Below the pieces are notes generated by a model, which was not told where the DNA came from, did not search any database, and was given only the letters and a program-made list of their open reading frames with translations. Of a stretch of DNA of 5,883 nt, positions 1-5,104 are shown piece after piece; within the stretch, counting starts at the first letter, position 1, and each line of letters begins with the position of its first letter. The position numbers and the translations under genes were made by a program. The DNA comes from an uncultured Micromonospora sp. (GTDB lineage: Bacteria > Actinomycetota > Actinomycetes > Mycobacteriales > Micromonosporaceae): positions 1-5,883 of the forward strand of contig CALGAM010000230.1 of assembly GCA_937951935.1 (NCBI GenBank), read 5' to 3'.

Positions 1-632
1 CCCGGCGGCAGGTCGGCCTGCTGGCAGATCTGCGCGAAGAGCAGCGCGGTCAGCGGTGTGGTCTCCGCGGGCTTCAGCACCACCGTGTTGCCGGCGGCCA
101 ACGCCGGAGCGACCTTCCAGGCCAGCATCAGCAGCGGGAAGTTCCACGGAATGACCTGGCCGGCGACGCCGAGCGGGCGAGGGTCCGGGCCGAAGCCGGC
201 GTGGGAGAGCTTGTCGGCCCAGCCGGCGTAGTAGAAGAAGTGGGCCGCGACCAGCGGCAGGTCCACGTCACGGGACTCCCGGATCGGCTTGCCGTTGTCC
301 AGGGACTCCAGAACCGCCAGCTCCCGGGACCGTTCCTGGATGATCCGGGCGATCCGGAACAGGTACTTCGCCCGGTTGCGGCCGGACATCGGCCCCCACA
401 CCTCGTCGTAGGCCCGGCGCGCCGCCCGGACCGCCCGGTCGACGTCGGCCGGTCCGGCCCAGGTGACCTCGGCGAGCACCTCCTCGGTGGCCGGGTTGAC
501 CGACGTCCTGATCTTCGCGCCGTCGGCCTCGCGATCCTCGCCGTCGACGAACTCGCCGTCGATGAACAGCCCGTACGACGGCTTCAGGTCCACCACGTCG
601 CGCGACTCTGGCGCGGGGGCGTATTCGAACAT
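1..632 (-). CDS. Aldehyde dehydrogenase family protein, N-terminal 210 residues (runs off left edge)
   Basis: This NAD(P)-dependent aldehyde dehydrogenase begins MFEYAPAPESRD and is cut by the window edge after residue 210; full-length relatives have about 480-500 residues. Visible family landmarks are an N-terminal strand segment (YGLFIDGEFVDG, 20-31), SVNPATEEVLAEV (44-56), LESLDNGKPI (108-117), YYAGWADK (134-141), the substrate/cofactor motif IPWNFP (161-166, with the oxyanion-hole Asn at 164) and GNTVVLKPAE (181-190, with the cofactor-binding Lys at 187). The catalytic Cys and Glu lie outside the window, so activity cannot be confirmed. The ATG is 2 nt after the deoC stop, with only a weak GGA upstream, so translation is probably coupled to deoC. 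Established knowledge: actinobacterial deoC genes often sit beside such dehydrogenases. Inference: it oxidises the acetaldehyde released by DeoC to acetate in the cytoplasm. The aldehyde specificity is not proven by sequence. Confidence 0.93.
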   Translation of the reverse strand, partial: MFEYAPAPESRDVVDLKPSYGLFIDGEFVDGEDREADGAKIRTSVNPATEEVLAEVTWAGPADVDRAVRAARRAYDEVWGPMSGRNRAKYLFRIARIIQERSRELAVLESLDNGKPIRESRDVDLPLVAAHFFYYAGWADKLSHAGFGPDPRPLGVAGQVIPWNFPLLMLAWKVAPALAAGNTVVLKPAETTPLTALLFAQICQQADLPP

Positions 633-634
633 CG

Positions 635-1594
635 TCAGTCCAGGGTGACGTAGTCGGGGCCGGAGTAGACGCCGGTGCGCAGCCGGTTGCGCTGCATCAG
701 CAGGTCGTTGAGGAGGCTGGAGGCGCCGAACCGGAACCGGTCGGGGTGCAGCCAGTCCTCGCCCGCGGTCTCGTTCACCACCACCAGGTACCTGATCGCG
801 TCCTTGGCGGTCCGGATCCCGCCCGCCGGCTTGACCCCGACCTGCCGCCCGGTGGCCGCCCGGAAGTCCCGCACGGCCTCCAGCATCACCAGGGTGACCG
901 GCAGGGTGGCGGCGACCGGGACCTTGCCGGTCGAGGTCTTGATGAAGTCCGCGCCGGCCAGCATCGCCAGCCAGGAGGCCCGGCGGACGTTGTCGTAGGT
1001 GACCAGTTCTCCGGTCTCCAGGATGACCTTGAGATGGGCGTCTCCGCAGGCGGCCCGCACCGCGACGATCTCCTCGAAGACCTCGAGGTAGCGGCCGGCG
1101 AGGAAGGCGCCCCGGTTGAGCACCATGTCGATCTCGTCCGCGCCGGCGGCGACCGCCGCCCGGGTGTCGGCGAGCCGGACCTCCAGCGGGGCCTGCCCGG
1201 ACGGGAACGCGGTCGCCACGCTGGCCAGGTGGATTCCCGAGCCGCGCAGTGCCTCGGCGGCCACCGGCACCATGCTCGGATAGACACAGACGGCCGCGAC
1301 CGCCGGGCAGGACGGGTCGGTGGGGTCCGGCCGCCGCGCCTTCGCGGTCAGGGCCCGGACCTTGCCGGGGGTGTCGGCCCCCTCCAGGGTGGTCAGGTCG
1401 ACCATCCGGATCGCCAGGTCGATCGCCCACGCCTTGGCGGTGGTCTTGATCGAACGGGTGGCGAGCATCGCCGCCCGCTGCTCCGCGCCGACCTGGTCCA
1501 CGCCCGGTAGACCGTGCAGGAACCTCCGCAGGGTCGCCTCGGAGCGGCCCACCTCGGTCAGGTCGGACTGGGCCGACACCGGTGTCGCCGTCAT
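635..1594 (-). CDS. deoC: Deoxyribose-phosphate aldolase (DERA)
   Basis: This class I aldolase of 319 residues cleaves 2-deoxyribose 5-phosphate to glyceraldehyde 3-phosphate and acetaldehyde, the last step of deoxynucleoside catabolism in the cytoplasm. The TIM-barrel core shows DLTTLEGADTPGKVRAL (66-82), VCVYPSMV (102-109), SVATAFPSG (125-133), DEIDMV (153-158, with the conserved Asp at 156), LKVILETGEL (188-197), FIKTSTGK (217-224, Schiff-base Lys 219), VKPAGGIRT (254-262, Lys 255) and the phosphate-binding FRFGASSLLNDLL (287-299). It is longer than the roughly 250-residue E. coli enzyme because of an N-terminal extension (about residues 1-60, LRRFLHGLPGV, TRSIKTTAKAW) shared with Streptomyces homologues, and it ends in SGPDYVTLD as they do. 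The start at 1594 is chosen over an in-frame ATG at 1606 because the latter lies inside a -10-like hexamer. The frame stays open further upstream to 2038, but that would run antisense through upp and is not coding. It is first in an operon with the aldehyde dehydrogenase. Confidence 0.97.
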   Translation of the reverse strand: MTATPVSAQSDLTEVGRSEATLRRFLHGLPGVDQVGAEQRAAMLATRSIKTTAKAWAIDLAIRMVDLTTLEGADTPGKVRALTAKARRPDPTDPSCPAVAAVCVYPSMVPVAAEALRGSGIHLASVATAFPSGQAPLEVRLADTRAAVAAGADEIDMVLNRGAFLAGRYLEVFEEIVAVRAACGDAHLKVILETGELVTYDNVRRASWLAMLAGADFIKTSTGKVPVAATLPVTLVMLEAVRDFRAATGRQVGVKPAGGIRTAKDAIRYLVVVNETAGEDWLHPDRFRFGASSLLNDLLMQRNRLRTGVYSGPDYVTLD

Positions 1595-1601
1595 GCCGGC
1601 A

Positions 1602-1607
1602 AGCATA
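1602..1607 (-). promoter_or_regulatory. Putative deoC -10 hexamer (TATGCT), leaderless type
   Basis: On the minus strand TATGCT fits the actinobacterial TAnnnT -10 consensus and ends exactly 7 nt before the deoC ATG at 1594. That spacing would place the transcription start at or next to the ATG. No Shine-Dalgarno sequence precedes either candidate ATG (1594 or 1606). No convincing -35 element is seen about 17-19 nt upstream. The assignment rests on position and consensus only. Confidence 0.5.
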
Positions 1608-1645
1608 CGCACCGGCGGGAAGCCGTGATCTTCGCCGTACACGGC

Positions 1646-1667
1646 CGGACGTCGTCGCGACGGTCCG
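1646..1667. promoter_or_regulatory. Imperfect palindrome, candidate operator between deoC and upp
   Basis: The arms CGGACGTCG (1646-1654) and CGACGGTCCG (1658-1667) are complementary apart from one extra G at 1662, around a 3-nt centre. The dyad sits almost at the midpoint of the 129-nt divergent spacer, where a dimeric regulator could act on both promoters. No regulator gene is visible in the window, and short dyads are common at this GC content, so the operator role is inference. Confidence 0.3.
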
Positions 1668-1710
1668 CACGCACCGAAAACCCGGTGAGCGTTCGGGGAG
1701 GCCCTACGAG

Positions 1711-1716
1711 TAGGTT
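1711..1716 (+). promoter_or_regulatory. Putative upp -10 hexamer (TAGGTT), leaderless type
   Basis: TAGGTT fits TAnnnT and ends exactly 7 nt before the upp GTG at 1724, the same spacing as for deoC on the opposite strand. The GAGG at 1717-1720 is only 3 nt from the GTG, too close to be a good ribosome binding site, so a leaderless transcript is the simpler reading. There is no clear -35 box; the best is gTGAgc at 1685-1690, with an over-long 20-nt spacer. Confidence 0.45.
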
Positions 1717-1723
1717 GAGGCCC

Positions 1724-2356
1724 GTGGACGTTCTCGTCGTTGACCACCCCGTGGCCCGGACGCGGCTGACCGTCATGCGCGACGCCCGGACCGACCCGGC
1801 ATCGTTCCGCGCCGCGCTGCACGAACTCACCACGATGCTGGTGTACGAGGCCGTGCGTTCGCTGCCGGTCGAGACCTTTCCCATCTCCACCCCGGTGGCG
1901 CCGACCCAGGGGTACCGGTTGGCGAACCCGCCGCTGTTGGTTCCCGTGCTCCGAGCCGGCCTCGGGATGGCGGACTCGGCGCTGGCGCTGCTGCCGGAGT
2001 CCTCGATGGGCTTCGTCGGGCTGGCCCGCGACGAGCACACGTACCAGCCGCGCGCCTACATGGAGTCGCTTCCGACCGACCTCACCGGGCGTCCGGTGCT
2101 GGTGCTGGACCCCATGCTCGCCACCGGCGGCTCACTGGAGCACTGCTGCCGGCTCCTCGCCGAACGTGGCTGCACCGACATCGTCGTGGTGTGTGCGCTC
2201 GCCGCGCCGGCCGGGATCGAGCGGCTGGAGCGTTCCGGTCTGCCGCTGCGACTGGTGACCGCGGCGATCGACGAGCGGCTGAACGACCAGATGTTCATCG
2301 TGCCGGGGCTCGGGGACGCCGGCGACCGCCAGTTCGGCGGCATGCCCCGGTTCTGA
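1724..2356 (+). CDS. upp: Uracil phosphoribosyltransferase
   Basis: This pyrimidine-salvage enzyme of 210 residues makes UMP and pyrophosphate from uracil and PRPP in the cytoplasm. Its length matches the family (208 in E. coli). Visible motifs are DHPVARTRLTVMRDARTD (7-24), the typical UPRT N-terminus; VPVLRAGLGM (73-82), where the Arg-Ala-Gly loop contacts pyrophosphate; the PRPP-binding signature VLDPMLATGGSL (127-138); and the C-terminal uracil-binding segment IVPGLGDAGDRQFGG (192-206). The GTG start at 1724 is chosen because it gives the family-length N-terminus and sits 7 nt after a -10-like hexamer; the reading frame is open further upstream but carries no UPRT homology. It is transcribed divergently from deoC. 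The next plus-strand gene begins 207 nt after the stop, so upp may be monocistronic. Nothing looks damaged. The tail GGMPRF departs slightly from the more usual FGT ending. Confidence 0.97.
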   Translation: MDVLVVDHPVARTRLTVMRDARTDPASFRAALHELTTMLVYEAVRSLPVETFPISTPVAPTQGYRLANPPLLVPVLRAGLGMADSALALLPESSMGFVGLARDEHTYQPRAYMESLPTDLTGRPVLVLDPMLATGGSLEHCCRLLAERGCTDIVVVCALAAPAGIERLERSGLPLRLVTAAIDERLNDQMFIVPGLGDAGDRQFGGMPRF

Positions 2357-2478
2357 CCGGCCGGACCGTCACGCCGGGGTCGACCACGACCGCCGGGAGC
2401 GGACCGACCGCCCCGCGGCCGTTCCGGCCCGGGCCGTCACCGCCCCGTCTCGCGTGACCACCCGGAGACCGACGCCGG

Positions 2479-2543
2479 GACCGGGGCCGGTACCGGTCAC
2501 CATCGGGATACGCGGGGCCGGGACGCCTGCGCGACCGGCCCCG
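2479..2543. repeat. GC-rich repeats and hairpin in the upp/GPP34 spacer
   Basis: The 9-mer CGGGGCCGG occurs at 2482-2490 and again at 2513-2521, 31 bp apart, and its inverted copy CCGGCCCCG lies at 2535-2543. The second copy and the inverted copy can form a 9-bp stem with a 13-nt loop. A separate dyad GACCGG/CCGGTC spans 2479-2498. The hairpin could end upp transcription or the repeats could bind a regulator; there is no T-tract. At this GC content chance occurrence is quite possible. I see no supported gene in the rest of the 2357-2563 spacer. Confidence 0.3.
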
Positions 2544-2549
2544 ACCGGC

Positions 2550-2555
2550 TACCGT
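2550..2555 (+). promoter_or_regulatory. Putative GPP34 gene -10 hexamer (TACCGT), leaderless type
   Basis: TACCGT fits TAnnnT and ends 8 nt before the ATG at 2564, with no Shine-Dalgarno sequence in the intervening TCCGGGCC. This is the same arrangement seen for upp and deoC. No -35 element is evident, and the upstream DNA at the expected distance is part of a GC-rich hairpin arm. Confidence 0.35.
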
Positions 2556-2563
2556 TCCGGGCC

Positions 2564-3244
2564 ATGACTGGTGTTGGGCTGGCCGAAGAGTTGCTGCTGC
2601 TCGGCTACGACGACAAATCCGGCAGGGCGCTCGGGTCACGGATCGCCCTCGACCTGGGTATGGCCGCCGCCGTGCTGGTCGAGCTGGCGCTCGCCGGGCG
2701 GGTGGCGCTCTCTGACGGTTCGATCGTGGTCACCAACCAGACGCCGACCGGTGACGTGATCGCCGACGACGTCCTCGCCAAGATCGCGAACGACACCCCG
2801 CACACCCCGGCCTCCTGGCTCCAGCGACTTCGGCACGGGCTGCGTGACCGGATCCTCGACGACCTCTGTGCCCGCGGCGTGGTCAGGGACGTCGCCGAGA
2901 CCCGGCTCGATCACATCCACGTCCATCGCTACCCGGTGCTGGACCCCTCGGTCGAGGCGGAGGTCCGGGCCCGCCTGGTCGACGCGTTGACCGGGGAACG
3001 GGCGCCGGACGAGCGGACCGCCGCGCTCGCCGCGGTGATGGCGGCGACCCGGGTGGAGCCGAGCCTGGGGCTGACCGGCCCGGCCGCCGAGGACGCCCGC
3101 AACCGGCTGCTGGAGATCGCCCGGGGCGCCGGCTTCGCCGACGGCGGCATCGACCCGGAGGAGTCGAGCGTCCGCCCCTCGGTGGCGCTGGTGGTCGCCG
3201 CGCTGTCCCGGGCCATCGAAACCGCGCTCGGCACCCGGGCCTGA
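2564..3244 (+). CDS. GPP34 (GOLPH3-like) family protein
   Basis: This 226-residue protein matches the bacterial GPP34 pattern. It has LAEELLLLGYDDKSG (6-20); a hydrophobic helix DLGMAAAVLVELALAGRVAL (30-49); TPTGDVIADDVLAKIA (60-75); SWLQRLRHGLRDRILDDLCARGVV (84-107), the most typical stretch, rich in the Arg residues that in eukaryotic members help bind phosphatidylinositol 4-phosphate; RYPVLDP (122-128), and ERTAALAAVMAA (150-161) towards the C-terminus. The C-terminal part ends in a hydrophobic helix (SVALVVAALSRAIETAL, 206-222). Eukaryotic GOLPH3/Vps74 are peripheral Golgi proteins that recruit glycosyltransferases. The many actinobacterial paralogues lack an assigned function, though membrane association is likely. 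There is no signal peptide. It follows upp on the same strand but at 207 nt, so it probably has its own promoter; a role in nucleoside metabolism is not indicated. Confidence 0.88.
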   Translation: MTGVGLAEELLLLGYDDKSGRALGSRIALDLGMAAAVLVELALAGRVALSDGSIVVTNQTPTGDVIADDVLAKIANDTPHTPASWLQRLRHGLRDRILDDLCARGVVRDVAETRLDHIHVHRYPVLDPSVEAEVRARLVDALTGERAPDERTAALAAVMAATRVEPSLGLTGPAAEDARNRLLEIARGAGFADGGIDPEESSVRPSVALVVAALSRAIETALGTRA

Positions 3245-3282
3245 CCGCCGGGCGCCGTCGGAGCACCGCGCCGTGGACGGCA

Positions 3283-3302
3283 CCGCCGCCGGGTGGCGGC
3301 GG
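3283..3302. terminator. Candidate bidirectional terminator hairpin at convergent junction
   Basis: CCGCCGCC (3283-3290) and GGCGGCGG (3295-3302) form a perfect 8-bp all-GC stem with a GGGT loop. It lies in the 75-nt gap between the convergent ends of the GPP34 gene and the mutase gene, where a terminator serving both strands is expected. There is no T-run on either side, which is common in actinobacteria, so function is inferred from position and stability. Confidence 0.5.
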
Positions 3303-3319
3303 CACGCCCCGGGCTCCGG

Positions 3320-4990
3320 CTACCAGACCCCCAGGGCCGCCGCCGTCTCGGTGCGCAGTGCGCGCACCGAGGCCGAGGCCCGCTCCCGGGCGGCCGCCAC
3401 GTCGCCCCCGACGACCGGTTCCACCACCTCCAGGTACGCCTTCAGCTTCGGCTCCGTGCCCGACGGCCGGATCACCACCCGGGCGGTCTCGGTGCGCAGG
3501 ATCAGGACGTCCGCCTCGGGGCGCAGGTCCCGCACCGAGACGACCGGCTCGTCCAACAGGGTGCTCGGGGTCCTGGTCCGGATGCGGGTCATCGCGTCGG
3601 CGATGTCACGCAGGTCGTCGACCCGGACCGAGAGCTGGTCGGTCCGGTGCACCCCGAACTCGGCCGCCAACTCGTCCAGCCGGTCGAGGATCGTGCGGCC
3701 CTCGGCCTTCAACGCCGCCGCCACCTCGGCGACGGTCAGTGCGGCGGTGATCCCGTCCTTGTCCCGGACCTGTCCGGGCGCGACACAGTAGCCGAGCGCC
3801 TCCTCGTAGCCGTACGCCAACTCGGCGTCACCCGCCTCCGCCCGGACGATCCACTTGAACCCGGTGAGCGTCTCGGCGTACGGCACGCCCCGTGCCGCAC
3901 ACAGCCGTCGGAGCAGGGACGACGAGACGATCGTGGTGGCGTACAGCCCCTGTCGGCCCTGCCGGATCAGATGGTCGGCGAGCAGTACCCCCACCTCGTC
4001 GCCGTGCAGCATCCGCCAGCCGTGGACCGGGTCCGGCACCGCCACCGCGCACCGGTCGGCGTCCGGGTCGTTGGCCAGCGCCAGGTCGGCGTCGACGGTG
4101 CGGGCCAGGGCGAGCAGCCGGTCGATCGCTCCCGGCTCCTCCGGATTCGGGAAGGAGACGGTCGGGAAGTCAGGGTGCGGCTCGGCCTGCTCCGGCACCA
4201 CCCCGGGCACGCCGAACCCGGCCCGGCTGAAGACCGCGGTCAGCACCGCGGCTCCCACCCCGTGCAGCGGCGTGTACGCGATCTTCAGGTTGCGGGGGCC
4301 GTCCGGGGCGATCACCCCGGTGGCGGCGCGGACGTACTCGGCGGTGACGCTGTCGTCGAGCATCTCACCCGGTCCGCCGAGCGGTACCGCCGCCGGGGGC
4401 CCGACCGCCCGGATCGCCGCCTCGATCTCCGCGTCGACCGGGGGCACGATCTGCGCACCGCCGCCGCGGGCCCCGCCCAGGTCGGCACCGAGGTAGACCT
4501 TGTAGCCGTTGTCCCGCGGCGGGTTGTGGCTGGCGGTGACCATCACCCCCGCGACCGCGCCGAGCGCCCGGACCGCGTACGCGAGGACCGGGGTGGGCAG
4601 CGGCCGGGGGAGCAGCAGCGCCTGCCGCCCCGCACCGGTCGCCACCCGCGCGGTCCGTTCGGCGAAGTCCCGGGAGCCGTGCCGGGCGTCGTACCCGATC
4701 ACCAGCGGGCCGGGCGCGTCACGGGTGGCGAGCCAGTTGACCAGCCCGGCCGCCGCCTGGGTGACCACGGCCAGGTTCATGCCGTTGGGGCCGGCCCGCA
4801 GCGGACCACGCAGGCCGGCGGTTCCGAAGGTCAGCGGCCCGGCGAAGCGGTCGGCCAGCTCGGCGGTGGTGTCGGGGAGCCGGTCGAGCAGCGCACGGAG
4901 CTCGTCCCGACTCGCCGGGTCGGGATCGTCGGCGATCCAGGCCTGGGCCCGGCCGCGCAGGTCGTCGAGTTCGCTCGGTTCTGCGGCCAT
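3320..4990 (-). CDS. pmmB: Phospho-sugar mutase, PGM2/PmmB type (probable phosphopentomutase or phosphohexomutase)
   Basis: This is an alpha-D-phosphohexomutase superfamily enzyme of 556 residues with all four domain signatures in order. They are the N-terminal substrate loop FGTAGLRG (55-62); the phosphoserine loop TASHNPPRDNGYKVY (152-166, catalytic Ser 154); the metal-binding loop NDPDADR (307-313); the sugar-recognition loop GYEEALGY (394-401), followed by DKDGITAA (410-417); and the phosphate-binding loop RPSGTEPK (508-515). The EEALGY...DKDG form resembles PGM2-type enzymes rather than the GEMSG loop of classic phosphomannomutases. Human PGM2 is known to act on ribose and deoxyribose 1-phosphates. 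In Mycobacterium tuberculosis the homologue pmmB lies between deoD and upp. With deoC and upp nearby, a phosphopentomutase role (deoxyribose 1-phosphate to 5-phosphate) is my preferred inference; phosphomannomutase or phosphoglucomutase activity remains possible. The ATG at 4990 gives the usual family N-terminus and lies 6 nt after a -10-like hexamer. Confidence 0.93.
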   Translation of the reverse strand: MAAEPSELDDLRGRAQAWIADDPDPASRDELRALLDRLPDTTAELADRFAGPLTFGTAGLRGPLRAGPNGMNLAVVTQAAAGLVNWLATRDAPGPLVIGYDARHGSRDFAERTARVATGAGRQALLLPRPLPTPVLAYAVRALGAVAGVMVTASHNPPRDNGYKVYLGADLGGARGGGAQIVPPVDAEIEAAIRAVGPPAAVPLGGPGEMLDDSVTAEYVRAATGVIAPDGPRNLKIAYTPLHGVGAAVLTAVFSRAGFGVPGVVPEQAEPHPDFPTVSFPNPEEPGAIDRLLALARTVDADLALANDPDADRCAVAVPDPVHGWRMLHGDEVGVLLADHLIRQGRQGLYATTIVSSSLLRRLCAARGVPYAETLTGFKWIVRAEAGDAELAYGYEEALGYCVAPGQVRDKDGITAALTVAEVAAALKAEGRTILDRLDELAAEFGVHRTDQLSVRVDDLRDIADAMTRIRTRTPSTLLDEPVVSVRDLRPEADVLILRTETARVVIRPSGTEPKLKAYLEVVEPVVGGDVAAARERASASVRALRTETAAALGVW

Positions 4991-4996
4991 CCCGAC

Positions 4997-5005
4997 TTGA
5001 TAGCA
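4997..5005 (-). promoter_or_regulatory. Putative extended -10 of the mutase gene (TGC-TATCAA), leaderless type
   Basis: On the minus strand TATCAA (4 of 6 matches to TATAAT) is directly preceded by TGC, forming an extended -10 element. It ends 6 nt before the ATG at 4990, and the intervening GTCGGG is not a ribosome binding site. The spacing predicts transcription starting at the ATG. No -35 element is apparent, as is usual for extended -10 promoters. Confidence 0.45.
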
Positions 5006-5067
5006 CGTCGGGGTGCCCGCCGCCGTGCGCGGCCCCGGGGTTCACGACCGTGACGGGAGGTCGGCGG

Positions 5068-5099
5068 GGCGCGGCGGCCGGCGTACCGGCCGCCGCGCC
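5068..5099. terminator. Strong GC hairpin, probable terminator of the membrane protein gene
   Basis: GGCGCGGCGGCCGG (5068-5081) and CCGGCCGCCGCGCC (5086-5099) form a perfect 14-bp stem closed by a 4-nt CGTA loop. The hairpin begins 5 nt beyond the stop codon of the minus-strand membrane protein gene, the expected place for its terminator, and upstream of the mutase promoter. There is no T-tract downstream on the minus strand, so it would be a tail-less actinobacterial type of terminator. It could also insulate the mutase promoter from read-through. Confidence 0.7.
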
Positions 5100-5104
5100 G
5101 TGGC

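Noticed and set aside
746..1510. A 254-codon open frame on the plus strand inside deoC
   Set aside because: It is a shadow of deoC: low-complexity Gly/Arg/Asp composition, no recognisable domain and no promoter or ribosome binding site.
1514..1723. Upstream extension of the upp frame from an ATG at 1514
   Set aside because: The extra residues cross the deoC start and intergenic DNA and have no UPRT homology; the GTG at 1724 gives the family length.
1595..2038. Upstream extension of the deoC frame to 467 residues
   Set aside because: The added 148 residues run antisense through upp and the divergent promoters, have no DERA homology, and the 319-residue form already matches actinobacterial homologues.
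2378..2391. Short dyad GGTCG-ACCA-CGACC just after upp as a terminator
   Set aside because: A 5-bp stem is too weak to support and is expected by chance at this GC content.
2636..3283. A 215-codon minus-strand frame antisense to the GPP34 gene
   Set aside because: The plus-strand GPP34 protein is clearly recognisable, whereas the antisense product is a Gly/Arg/His-rich shadow.
3293..5053. A 586-codon open frame on the plus strand antisense to the mutase gene
   Set aside because: Its product is rich in Arg, Gly, His and Pro with no domain, and it lies opposite a gene with all mutase motifs. Long antisense frames are a normal result of GC-rich third codon positions.
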